IMG/VR virus record: IMGVR_UViG_3300023184_005537
Location: 1 to 51,295 of that record
Origin: a virus
Reading direction: 5' to 3' (one strand)
Length of the DNA: 51,295 nucleotides
The position numbers and the translations under genes were made by a program. Shown here piece after piece: positions 43,727 through 51,295 of this stretch. Under the pieces are notes generated by a model. It searched no databases, was not told the origin of the DNA, and saw only the letters and a list, made by a program, of their open reading frames with translations. Numbering within the stretch: the first letter of the stretch is position 1; every line of letters starts with the position of its first letter.

Positions 43727-44319
43727 AAATTTTTTGTGTGACTTTAAAAGAGTCAGAACATAGAATTGAAATGGCAAAAAAAGAGTTTGAAAAATACAAT
43801 CTTTCTTATGAATTTTTTTATGGAGTCAACGGTAATAATACCAATTTAAAAGTTATAAATGACAATGAATGGGAACATACACAAATGAATCCAGGTAGAA
43901 TTGGATGTTTTCTTTCACATTTCATATTATGGAATCATATATTACATAGTGAATATGATGAAGTACTAATAGTAGAAGATGATTTTACATTAGATGTTTC
44001 ATTTGATAAAATTTTAGAATACAAACATGAACTTCCAATAGATTGGGATTTGTTTTTTGTAGGATATTGTTGTGAAACTGATACAAAAATGAAATCTATA
44101 TCTGAAAATATAATGATAGGTGATGGAATTTGTACTCACGGTTATTTTATAAATAAAAAATGTATATCTAAATTATTGCCTATCATTTTTCCAATTGATT
44201 TGCCTATAGATGTAAAAATGCGTACTTTATATAATAAGTTGAATGTTTATTTTAGTAGAGAAAAATGTATAACAAATGGATCAATAAATAAACAATATGA
44301 ATCTAAAACTATCATATGA
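43723..44319 (+). CDS. Glycosyltransferase family 25
   Basis: A 198-residue GT25. FCVTLKESEHRIEMAKKEF (3-21) is the N-terminal strand and Arg-containing helix, RIGCFLSHFILWN corresponds to GEIGCSLSH, and VLIVEDDFTL carries the acidic metal-binding pair. It is 50 residues shorter than the other GT25 gene at 40672. Its start and stop overlap both neighbours by 4 bases. The donor is probably a UDP-hexose, by family. Confidence 0.8.
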   Translation: MKIFCVTLKESEHRIEMAKKEFEKYNLSYEFFYGVNGNNTNLKVINDNEWEHTQMNPGRIGCFLSHFILWNHILHSEYDEVLIVEDDFTLDVSFDKILEYKHELPIDWDLFFVGYCCETDTKMKSISENIMIGDGICTHGYFINKKCISKLLPIIFPIDLPIDVKMRTLYNKLNVYFSREKCITNGSINKQYESKTII

Positions 44320-45254
44320 AAATTGCGTTTTATTCTAATGCATTATGTTTGAGAGGTACAGAGATTAATTTATATAATCTTGCAAATTATAATGAAACAC
44401 TATTAAACAATCAAAGTATTATTATTTCTCAACTTAATACAAATTTAGACGCATTAGAAAAATTTAAAAATAGATTTAAAGTAATTTTGTCAGACTTTGA
44501 GGAAATAGATTCTATAATTACAAAAGAAAAAATAGATTGGATTTACATAACAAAGGCAGGAAAAATAGATAAATATGTAACTAATATAGTTCCATCATTC
44601 ATTCATGTAGTATTTAGAAACAATCAACCACATGGAAGTAAATATATCTATATATCTGATTGGTTAGCTAAAAATCAAGGATATGATCCAGAAAGTTATT
44701 CATTGCCTTATATTGTTGAAAAAATAAATTCATATGGGGATTTGAGAAATTATTTAAACATACCAAATGATGCAATAGTATTTGGTTGTTATGGAGGTGA
44801 ATATGAATTTGATATAGAATTTGTACATGATGTTATAAAAAATATTGTGAAAAATAGAAAAGATATCTATTTCATATTTATGAATATAAATAAATTTCAT
44901 GAGGATCATCATCAAATTATTCATTTGCCTGGAACTTGGGATTTAGTACTTAAATCAAAATTTATTAATACTTGTAATGCTATGTTGCATGCAAGATATA
45001 TGGGAGAATCATTTGGATGTGCAATAGCAGAATTTTCAATGGCAAATAAACCAGTAATAACTTATAGTGAAAGTGGAGACCGGTGTCACATAGAAATATT
45101 AAATGATAGAGGAATTTATTATAGTAACAGTGATCAATTAAATAATATATTGAACAATTTAAACAATTACATAAAATATGATGATTATAATACCATCTAT
45201 TCAAAATTTTCAGCTGAAAACATAATTAGTAAATTCAAAAAAATGATTGTTTAG
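44316..45254 (+). CDS. Putative GT-B glycosyltransferase
   Basis: A 312-residue GT-B-like protein. MKIAFYSNALCLRGTEINLY has the N-terminal strand and a loop where GT4 enzymes carry GG. The second domain begins FGCYGGEYEFD, and HARYMGESFGCAIAEFSMAN (about 235-254) is the GT4 donor loop with Glu at both expected positions. It ends the + strand glycan block, one base from the convergent GT10 gene. The donor is unknown. Confidence 0.75.
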   Translation: MKIAFYSNALCLRGTEINLYNLANYNETLLNNQSIIISQLNTNLDALEKFKNRFKVILSDFEEIDSIITKEKIDWIYITKAGKIDKYVTNIVPSFIHVVFRNNQPHGSKYIYISDWLAKNQGYDPESYSLPYIVEKINSYGDLRNYLNIPNDAIVFGCYGGEYEFDIEFVHDVIKNIVKNRKDIYFIFMNINKFHEDHHQIIHLPGTWDLVLKSKFINTCNAMLHARYMGESFGCAIAEFSMANKPVITYSESGDRCHIEILNDRGIYYSNSDQLNNILNNLNNYIKYDDYNTIYSKFSAENIISKFKKMIV

Positions 45255-45255
45255 A

Positions 45256-46140
45256 TTAAACTTCTTTACATTTATCAATAGTATTTAATACTTGTTTAAT
45301 TAGATTTAGTTCATTTATGTATTTTAATTTAGCTGATTTAGTATCAAATTGATTGTATGATATTTCTCCGCTGTTGATTTTATCTATTACTGATATACAT
45401 TCATTAAAGTTATTTACTTTTATAAGATTATTTTCTGTAAATATATCCAATACATTTGGAGCGCCACAATATATTGGAACCGTGTCACACATAAAACAAT
45501 CATATAATTTTTCTGTAATATAACCTTTTTCATAACTATTTTCTATGCAAATAGAAAATTTATAATTAATTAATCCATTATATTTTAATAATAAAGGACC
45601 GTAGATATTTTTGCTTATGTCTGGTATAAAATTTTTTCCGTATATATCAACAGTTTTATTATTGGCATCAAAGTAGTCAGATAACTGTTTTCTTAATTTA
45701 TAACCATCTTTACTATCATTTTTTTCACCACATATGAAACTTATGAGTTTGGGTTTAAATGTGTTTTTAAAATTCATATTGTCTGGTAATGTATCACAAA
45801 ACATTTCATATGATATTATGTCATGCATAAATCCACAATTTGTCCATTCAATAACATTATCATGATTGTATAATGACTTATCATGAAACATTACAACCTT
45901 ACATAACTTATACAAATCTTTATTCCAATGATGCCATGATGGTTCCATTACTAAACCGATTGTTTTATCATAGTTTTTAATCTTAGATTTATCTTGTATA
46001 TCATTTATAATTACTAGATAATCATAATCATCATTAAATGTTAAAAGATCATAGTAATCAGAATTTGTACCATAATTAGATAGTATTCTAGTATAAAGTT
46101 GTTTATCACCACACCAACTACATGTAAATTTAAGCTTCAT
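45256..46140 (-). CDS. Alpha-1,3-fucosyltransferase-like (GT10)
   Basis: A 294-residue GT10 enzyme. FSICIENSYEKGYITEKLYD (195-214) with CFMCDTVPIYCGAPNV (215-230) is the GDP-fucose-binding signature. KLISFICGEKNDSKDGYKLR is the strand before it. It lacks a membrane anchor. It is a second, diverged GT10; the other lies at 18178-18996. Its start overlaps the methyltransferase-like gene by 4 bases, and the two face the + strand block convergently. GDP-fucose from the left-hand operon would be the donor. Confidence 0.85.
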   Translation of the reverse strand: MKLKFTCSWCGDKQLYTRILSNYGTNSDYYDLLTFNDDYDYLVIINDIQDKSKIKNYDKTIGLVMEPSWHHWNKDLYKLCKVVMFHDKSLYNHDNVIEWTNCGFMHDIISYEMFCDTLPDNMNFKNTFKPKLISFICGEKNDSKDGYKLRKQLSDYFDANNKTVDIYGKNFIPDISKNIYGPLLLKYNGLINYKFSICIENSYEKGYITEKLYDCFMCDTVPIYCGAPNVLDIFTENNLIKVNNFNECISVIDKINSGEISYNQFDTKSAKLKYINELNLIKQVLNTIDKCKEV

Positions 46141-46679
46141 ATCTTTGCAACAATGATGTCATTATCAATATATCCATCAATATATGATATGTTATAATTT
46201 CTATTTATTCTATATAATGAATTTAAAACGTCAGGTAATGTCACAGTTGAACCCCAAACACCATTCATTCCAAACATACGTACATCATCAATCAAGATAA
46301 TATGATCATTCCTTTTTAATGTTGATATTATTTCTAACTCTTCAAATAAAGGACACTTTCTTATATTCGGTGTTACACCAGGTATTATATTACAATCATC
46401 CATGTGTGCGTCTAACCAAAATGTTATTTTTGTATCAATTAAAGGTAATATATTTCTTAACACCATAGGAGAATCTCCTAGATGAAATTGTATATTATTG
46501 TATCCTTCACATTTTTTGATTGCAATTGATAGTAAATGTTGTTGTAATTCTATACTGATTACTTTTTTAAATCCTAAACTAGATGCAACAATAGCAGTTT
46601 CACCATGATATGTTCCTGTTTCAATAAACGTATCTGTAACAAATTGTTTTAATTGAGATTTAGTATCTCTGAAACTCAT
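46137..46679 (-). CDS. SAM methyltransferase-fold protein (FIETGT family)
   Basis: A 180-residue small Rossmann protein paralogous to the gene at 22873-23382. Shared marks are TFIETGTYHGET, ISIELQQHLL, FHLGDSPMVL, KITFWLDAH and ILIDDVRMFG. The pair is each time next to glycan genes (Fcl, GT10). Methyl transfer is not certain; nucleotide-sugar modification is the alternative. A TATAAATA octamer lies on the - strand 60 bases upstream (46747-46740), but AT content makes it weak evidence. Confidence 0.62.
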   Translation of the reverse strand: MSFRDTKSQLKQFVTDTFIETGTYHGETAIVASSLGFKKVISIELQQHLLSIAIKKCEGYNNIQFHLGDSPMVLRNILPLIDTKITFWLDAHMDDCNIIPGVTPNIRKCPLFEELEIISTLKRNDHIILIDDVRMFGMNGVWGSTVTLPDVLNSLYRINRNYNISYIDGYIDNDIIVAKI

Positions 46680-46750
46680 AAATTATATATATACCTTTCT
46701 ATAATCTAAACTTTTTTTTAAAAACGTGATATTTTTTGATATTTATAGGT

Positions 46751-47326
46751 ATGTTTAAACCTATAAGAGAAAATGATTTGGGTGATAGAATGTACACCGG
46801 CCAATCCTACATTCAAGGTGGCGGTGGTGCTGGAGTAGATACATTCAGTTCACCTGATGTATCACAAACACCAAAAAGTTTTAGTTATGTTCCTGGTATT
46901 GCTGGTAGTCAAAGTAACATAACAGCAGTTCCACCAGTGGATTATGATAATAAACCAATGGTAGATCCAGCAAAATTTGATAAAGAAGTTGAAGATATCA
47001 AAACCAAGGTAAGTCCAGATGAAGTTATTGCTGGAATTCAATATGAATTGAAGAAAATGGTGTATAAAAGAAAAGATCTAGCCAAGATCTTAGTGGTAGC
47101 AAATCTCAAAAGAGATCCTAAATATTACAGCAAATTACATATGTTGAATATTGATGATGATGACATTGAACCAGCTCAAGCTCCTTTTATTCCTACACAA
47201 AACCCATATCAAAGTGAACCAGTAGTTCAATATCAAGATTATAGAACTCCAAGTGAAAAAGCAATTGCTGAAATAATGAAAGAAATGGCTCAAAAGAAAC
47301 ATGAAAAAAGATATCCAAAACATTAA
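46751..47326 (+). CDS. Hypothetical virion-type protein with DPxYY module
   Basis: A 191-residue protein. The ATG at 46751 is preferred to an upstream TTG (46736), because a TAGG ribosome-type site precedes it. The N-terminus is Gly/Ser-rich (QSYIQGGGGAGVDTF). The C-terminal half has ELKKMVYKRKDLAK and VVANLKRDPKYYSKL, a short module that recurs in the two following genes. No function is known; its place with the lysozyme-fusion gene suggests a virion or assembly protein. It overlaps the next gene by 26 bases. Confidence 0.6.
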   Translation: MFKPIRENDLGDRMYTGQSYIQGGGGAGVDTFSSPDVSQTPKSFSYVPGIAGSQSNITAVPPVDYDNKPMVDPAKFDKEVEDIKTKVSPDEVIAGIQYELKKMVYKRKDLAKILVVANLKRDPKYYSKLHMLNIDDDDIEPAQAPFIPTQNPYQSEPVVQYQDYRTPSEKAIAEIMKEMAQKKHEKRYPKH

Positions 47327-48149
47327 TGAAGAGCCAAATGACCCTCTTATTGGTGATCCAAGAATGAAGGGTAGAAGATGGCAAATTGATCCTTACTATG
47401 ATGATCATGAAACATTTAGTAAGATACAAAAACCAATGAAAAAACAAAAACCTATGCCTAATAATAAATTTAAACACATTAATGAATTTGATAAATGGAT
47501 TGATACTGAACATAATGATTGGGATGTATCATACAGAGAATTTTATGAAGATATCCTTGAAGAACAAGTTGGTACTTTGACAGGCGGTGTAGGTGATGCT
47601 ACTGCTTCAAGTGATGTTGATCCAGTTGAATTATCTCTTGGACAAACAGTTGAAATGGAACATACAACTGATCCAAATATAGCCACAGAAATTGCATTGG
47701 ATCATTTAAGTGAAGATCCACAATATTATACTAAACTCAAAAAAGCTGGATTAGCTAAGGAATTAGATGTAGTTAACGCTTCATCTGGATTTGGTGATCC
47801 TGATCATCCAATTAATGATAAGAAAAGACTTGGCAGTGATGTAACATGTACTGCTGGTAATAATATTGTTGGTACTATAGGTAATACTCCTAATGGTAGT
47901 ATTGAAGGTAGAAAAAATGTTCCTCCAATTGTAGATAAAACTGTTGAAATTGATATTATTGAACCAACATATCAAGAATTAAATGAAGTAAGAAAAAAGA
48001 AGAAAAAGAAAGGTGCTAAACCAACCAATCCTAAATTGTGGTCTAGAGCCAAATCAATGGCAAGATCAAAGTTCGACGTATATCCTTCAGCTTATGCCAA
48101 TGCATGGGCAGCTAAATGGTACAAGAAAAAAGGTGGCGGTTGGAGATAA
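47301..48149 (+). CDS. Hypothetical virion-type protein (DUF5661/DUF5872-like modules)
   Basis: A 282-residue protein. IALDHLSEDPQYYTKLK (about 130-146) is the DPxYY module, followed by GFGDPDHPINDKK. The C-terminus, LWSRAKSMARSKFDVYPSAY with ANAWAAKWYKKKGGGWR, is a basic motif found in many phage hypothetical proteins and recalls DUF5872. The middle is Asp/Thr-rich. The family names are from memory and uncertain. Function is unknown; DNA-binding or head assembly is possible. Confidence 0.6.
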   Translation: MKKDIQNINEEPNDPLIGDPRMKGRRWQIDPYYDDHETFSKIQKPMKKQKPMPNNKFKHINEFDKWIDTEHNDWDVSYREFYEDILEEQVGTLTGGVGDATASSDVDPVELSLGQTVEMEHTTDPNIATEIALDHLSEDPQYYTKLKKAGLAKELDVVNASSGFGDPDHPINDKKRLGSDVTCTAGNNIVGTIGNTPNGSIEGRKNVPPIVDKTVEIDIIEPTYQELNEVRKKKKKKGAKPTNPKLWSRAKSMARSKFDVYPSAYANAWAAKWYKKKGGGWR

Positions 48150-48169
48150 TTTAATATTTATTACATCAT

Positions 48170-50278
48170 ATGAGTACCTATATCAAATATATTGAATACG
48201 CAAAAGAAGCAATTGGTGAGTTAAAACAACTAGAAACCTTAAAAAAATCCCTAAAAGGAGCTAAACTGGCTCAAGCAATCAAAGAAAAGGGATTAAAGAA
48301 AATCACCAAGAGTCACGTTGATTCAGTATTACACGGTTTGGGTAAAGACAGTGATTATTCTCCATTAACGGATAGTCAAAAACAAATTGCTAAAGAGTTA
48401 CAAGATATTGGAGAAAAAGTAGCACTAACTCATAAAGATAAAGCAATTGCAGGCATTCTTGAAAAGGTTTCAATTGGTACATTAAGATTAGGAATGGTTC
48501 AAGAAATGAGTACTCAAGAAAATGATTTGAAAGCAGTAATTACTGCTATTTCAAACTTAAAGAAAGATCCTAATTATTACAACATTTCTGAATTGACTCA
48601 CAAACAATGGATGGATAGTCAATCAACTGGAATTGGTAATCCAAAACATCCTGTTAATTCTGATATTGAAGATCAAGTAGGTAAATTGACCGCAGAAAAC
48701 GCTGAAATGGCTCAAAGTGATGTTACCAAACTAATTGATTATAGTGAAAAACTACAATCAATGTTCACTGTAGATGATAATTTGGAAGACTGGGTTAAGG
48801 CTAAATTAAATCATGCATGTGATTATGTAGCTACAGTAAGAGATTATCTCAAGTTCTATAGTGAAGAAAAAGAAAAAGGTACACAAAATATTGAAGAAAA
48901 GTGGACCAATAAGTATAAAAAATCTATAGATTGTAGCAATCCTAAAGGTTTTAGTCAAAAAGCACATTGTAGAGCTAGAAAGTTAAGACAATCAGGTAAA
49001 CATACTAAGAGTAAGCCTGTCAAAGAATGTTACAAAGAAGCCTTACTAGAGTTATTAAAAGAACAAGATAGTAGTATGGCAATGGGTGCGTTAAAACAAA
49101 TTAATAATGACGCAAAAGAATTACAATCAATGTTGCAACCAACTACTCAATTGGAAGATTGGGTAAAGGCTAAATTGAATCTTGCCGGTGAATATCTTGA
49201 TGATGTGTATCATCATTTGGATCATTTTGGTCCACAAGGTAGAAAATTAGATGAAGGTTACTATGAAGACCAGGAAAAAAGACGACGTGAAAGAATGTTG
49301 AGATTTGGTACAACTATATCACCAGAAAAAAAATACTGGTTTAAACCAGATGGTACTATGGCTGAAGCTGGATATAGTCATGAAGAATGGATTAGAAACA
49401 ATGATCCATCACTTGTTGGTGCTACATTGATTGACACTTATGATAATGCAGTAAAGAAAGGTTATATTAGAGCAGTATTGGATTTAAATCATAATTTCTT
49501 GACGTTATCCAATCTGGAAAATTATGACTTTTCTATGAATGGAGATCCAAGCAAAAATATACCCGCCGTTAATTCATCTGTAAAAAATTCAATTAAAGAT
49601 TTTATTGCAGAAAAAGGTATTTTACTAACTGCAACCGGTAAGGGTAAAATCATCAAAGATTTTTCTAGCCTTGATGAAAGTCAAATTACAGAAGATTGGA
49701 AAAAGACATTAGCAACAACTGCATTAGCCGCAGCAACTGCATTTGGTGGTGGTTCATCTTTACAAGCTAAAACAAAAGCACCAACTACACCTAACGCAAT
49801 TACTAGAACTGTATCAGTCAAAGAACCATCAAGCAATAGTTCATTTGCAGATTATTTAAAATATGTAGAAAACGGTAATAAAGTTGGATATGATAAAAAC
49901 AAAAAGTTATGGTTTCCACATAAAAGTGTTGAAGGTGGTAGTGATACCATAGCTTATGGTCATAAAATACAATCAGGTGAAGATTTTAGTGCTGGTATAA
50001 CTGATGCTCAAGCTGAAGATCTTTTCAAAAAAGATATTGAAAAAGCAAAAAGTCAAATTAAAAAAGAGTTAAAGGGTATAAAGTTAACACCAAAACAAGA
50101 AGAAATGTTTATTGATTTTGTGTTTAATATGGGTACTTTAAAGAAGTTTCCTAAATTTACTGAATTTGCATTGAAAAATGATTTGGAAGGCATGAAAGAT
50201 CAATACAAAAGATATTCTGGTGGTAAAGAACTTAAAGGTAGAAACACAGCATTTGCCAGAAGATATTTAGACGTTTAA
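48170..50278 (+). CDS. Multidomain virion-type protein with C-terminal T4-type lysozyme domain
   Basis: A 702-residue protein. Near residues 125-165 there is a NLKKDPNYY module and GIGNPKHPVNSD. A LEDWVKAKLN... helix pair occurs twice (about 195-230 and 317-352). Between them CSNPKGFSQKAHCRARK with GKHTKSKPV is a basic, Cys-containing motif. A small hydrophobic stretch (about 515-527) precedes the lysozyme domain (555-702). In that domain, FADYLKYVENG holds the likely catalytic Glu and DTIAYGHKI the Asp/Thr, with MFIDFVFNMG later; this resembles GH24. It may be a particle-bound peptidoglycan hydrolase or a precursor that is cleaved. Evidence for virion location is indirect. Confidence 0.72.
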   Translation: MSTYIKYIEYAKEAIGELKQLETLKKSLKGAKLAQAIKEKGLKKITKSHVDSVLHGLGKDSDYSPLTDSQKQIAKELQDIGEKVALTHKDKAIAGILEKVSIGTLRLGMVQEMSTQENDLKAVITAISNLKKDPNYYNISELTHKQWMDSQSTGIGNPKHPVNSDIEDQVGKLTAENAEMAQSDVTKLIDYSEKLQSMFTVDDNLEDWVKAKLNHACDYVATVRDYLKFYSEEKEKGTQNIEEKWTNKYKKSIDCSNPKGFSQKAHCRARKLRQSGKHTKSKPVKECYKEALLELLKEQDSSMAMGALKQINNDAKELQSMLQPTTQLEDWVKAKLNLAGEYLDDVYHHLDHFGPQGRKLDEGYYEDQEKRRRERMLRFGTTISPEKKYWFKPDGTMAEAGYSHEEWIRNNDPSLVGATLIDTYDNAVKKGYIRAVLDLNHNFLTLSNLENYDFSMNGDPSKNIPAVNSSVKNSIKDFIAEKGILLTATGKGKIIKDFSSLDESQITEDWKKTLATTALAAATAFGGGSSLQAKTKAPTTPNAITRTVSVKEPSSNSSFADYLKYVENGNKVGYDKNKKLWFPHKSVEGGSDTIAYGHKIQSGEDFSAGITDAQAEDLFKKDIEKAKSQIKKELKGIKLTPKQEEMFIDFVFNMGTLKKFPKFTEFALKNDLEGMKDQYKRYSGGKELKGRNTAFARRYLDV

Positions 50279-50279
50279 T

Positions 50280-50606
50280 ATGGATGAGTGGAGATCAATA
50301 GGAAGTGGAATGTTTGGCGGTATGTCTATGCAAAGACCTACCGCAACTACTGTGCCAGATTTTGATCCAGTTGCTTTAATGATGAAGAAAAAGCAACAAC
50401 AAGATAATCCCCAATTACCACCAACAATAGAACATAATCCTGATGATGTGTATGAATTGGAGGAATTTTGTAGAAAACATAATATAATAGGTTTTAATTG
50501 CGGCAGAATGAGTCCTAAATCCGCATTAAGAATGTTAAAGTCAAGAATGGGTGTTCCTATTGAAGAAGCTACACCAACTAAGATAAAGAGTTTATTGAAG
50601 GGTTAA
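50280..50606 (+). CDS. Small hypothetical protein
   Basis: A 108-residue protein with a Met/Gly-rich N-terminus (SIGSGMFGGMSMQRP) and a C-terminal part that looks folded (FCRKHNIIGFNCGRM). It starts one base after the lysozyme-fusion gene and ends with a 4-base convergent overlap on the fibre-like gene. No family is recognised; it could be a head or neck component, from context only. Confidence 0.55.
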   Translation: MDEWRSIGSGMFGGMSMQRPTATTVPDFDPVALMMKKKQQQDNPQLPPTIEHNPDDVYELEEFCRKHNIIGFNCGRMSPKSALRMLKSRMGVPIEEATPTKIKSLLKG

Positions 50607-51175
50607 GTCCACTGTGCAATTGGTGTTCTAATCCACTTTTCATTGGTGTATATATAAATAAAATTGTTATCAAATCTTATTTCACCAGGTGATCCTGAAG
50701 ATGTCATATTTAGTGGTGCAGATCCAGTATTATTTATTGACAAATAATTAAATGAAGCAGTTGGTGAACTTATTGCGCTTGCAGTTAAACTTGTAAAATT
50801 ACCTGTTGAAGCAGTTAATTGGCCAATTGCGGTATTATTAATTGAACCACTTTGTATAACTGCTTGTGATGCTAGTATATAAGACGCACTAATTACAGAT
50901 GTAGAAATTTCTGTTGTGGTAATATTACTTAATGATACTTTTGATGCAGTTAATTGATCTACTATTACCTTACTACCACTCAAACTGCCTGTGACACTAC
51001 CTACAACACCAGCATATGCATATACTACATCAAATGCTTTTAAAATACCATTTACAACTGCATTTAACCCAAAATATCCATATGATGAGGAAATTGTAGT
51101 GGTCTCAATATTTGAACCGGAAAAACTTCCAGTAAAACTGCCACTCTTAATTAAGACTGTTGATAGCGTTCTCAT
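50603..51175 (-). CDS. Repetitive tail-fibre/structural-like protein
   Basis: A 190-residue protein rich in Ser, Thr, Gly and Ile with short repeats: GSFTGSFSGSNI, GSVTGSLSGSKV, IGQLTASTGNFTSLTASAIS. These beta-strand-like repeats are typical of trimeric phage fibres. The C-terminus GSPGEIRFDNNFIYIYTNEK followed by WIRTPIAQW resembles the closing motif of many phage structural proteins with a Trp near the end. It is transcribed leftward. It is probably a short fibre, whisker or baseplate decoration. Glycosylation of its Ser/Thr-rich surface is possible but unproven. Confidence 0.65.
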   Translation of the reverse strand: MRTLSTVLIKSGSFTGSFSGSNIETTTISSSYGYFGLNAVVNGILKAFDVVYAYAGVVGSVTGSLSGSKVIVDQLTASKVSLSNITTTEISTSVISASYILASQAVIQSGSINNTAIGQLTASTGNFTSLTASAISSPTASFNYLSINNTGSAPLNMTSSGSPGEIRFDNNFIYIYTNEKWIRTPIAQWT

Positions 51176-51236
51176 TTAATATAATATAAATATCAAACAA
51201 TTTCCTTGTTCTTCAATTCTTTTATAAACAGATTGA

Positions 51237-51295
51237 TTATCCAATTTTATTTGTAAGTTCAATAATCTTTTTTTCCAATTGTTCAATTTTATCAA
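51237..51295 (-). CDS. C-terminal end of a coiled-coil-like protein (partial)
   Basis: The right edge cuts a leftward frame; the last 18 residues read DKIEQLEKKIIELTNKIG then stop at 51237-51239. The heptad-like Leu/Ile pattern suggests a coiled coil. The gene lies 61 bases upstream of the fibre-like gene on the same strand. With so few residues this is a weak call. Confidence 0.35.
   Translation of the reverse strand, partial: DKIEQLEKKIIELTNKIG

Noticed and set aside
45249-45261. GTTTA-GAT-TAAAC inverted repeat at the convergent gene junction
   Set aside because: Only a 5-base AT stem without a T run; too weak for a terminator.
46740-46747. TATAAATA on the - strand, like a T4 late promoter, 60 bases before the 46679 gene
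   Set aside because: With about 70% AT, roughly 20 such octamers are expected by chance in this window; others occur inside genes (for example 8111-8118 and 19019-19026).
51185-51192. TATAAATA on the + strand near the right edge
   Set aside because: It points away from the leftward genes there; no + strand gene starts downstream within the window.

Overview
The window looks like about 51 kb of a large, AT-rich, T4-type tailed bacteriophage genome. The evidence is a family B DNA polymerase of gp43 size, a gp45-like sliding clamp, a gp44-like clamp loader ATPase, a five-motif dUTPase, a Cas4/RecB-like nuclease, a lysozyme-fusion virion-type protein, a tail-fibre-like repeat protein and dense packing with many 1-26 nt overlaps. 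No tRNA, CRISPR, IS or integrase is visible. The host cannot be named. Most start codons lack a clear Shine-Dalgarno sequence, while several promoters are near-perfect TTGACA/TATAAT matches with 17 bp spacers.

Layout. (1) 1-1657, + strand: end of a sugar-nucleotide reductase and an RmlB-type dTDP-glucose 4,6-dehydratase. (2) 1638-24316, - strand: a long operon for nucleotide-sugar synthesis and glycan assembly. It holds a GDP-mannose 4,6-dehydratase, GDP-fucose synthase, two divergent Fcl-like proteins, a C-3 dehydratase of the ColD type, a minimal two-subunit ThDP enzyme, a GHMP kinase, nucleotidyltransferases, methyltransferases, and GT2, GT10, GT11, fucosyltransferase-like and GT-B enzymes. 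(3) 24313-29701, - strand: one more GT2, GT-B glycosyltransferases, the dUTPase, a ribbon-helix-helix protein and the nuclease. A candidate promoter for the whole leftward operon lies at 29708-29736. (4) 29727-37107, mainly +: an exported FecR-like protein, then the replication module and small genes, with one strong terminator at 34532-34558. (5) 37148-45254, + strand: a second, extremely AT-rich glycan block (tandem GT-B, GT23-like, two GT25, a LicD-cytidylyltransferase fusion, FkbM methyltransferase, GT32-like, GT-B), followed by a GT10 and a methyltransferase-like gene on - (45256-46679). (6) 46751-51295: virion-type genes and a fibre-like gene.

How it works together (inference). GDP-4-keto-6-deoxymannose made by the 4,6-dehydratase can go to GDP-L-fucose (Fcl) or, through the ColD-like enzyme, to a GDP-3,6-dideoxy sugar. 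The adjacent ThDP pair could add a two-carbon branch. Several fucosyltransferase-type enzymes would use these donors. No flippase, polymerase or other multi-pass membrane protein was recognised, so the acceptor is probably cytoplasmic (virion protein, phage DNA or a soluble carrier) rather than a newly exported polysaccharide.

No stretch longer than about 110 bases lacks a gene.
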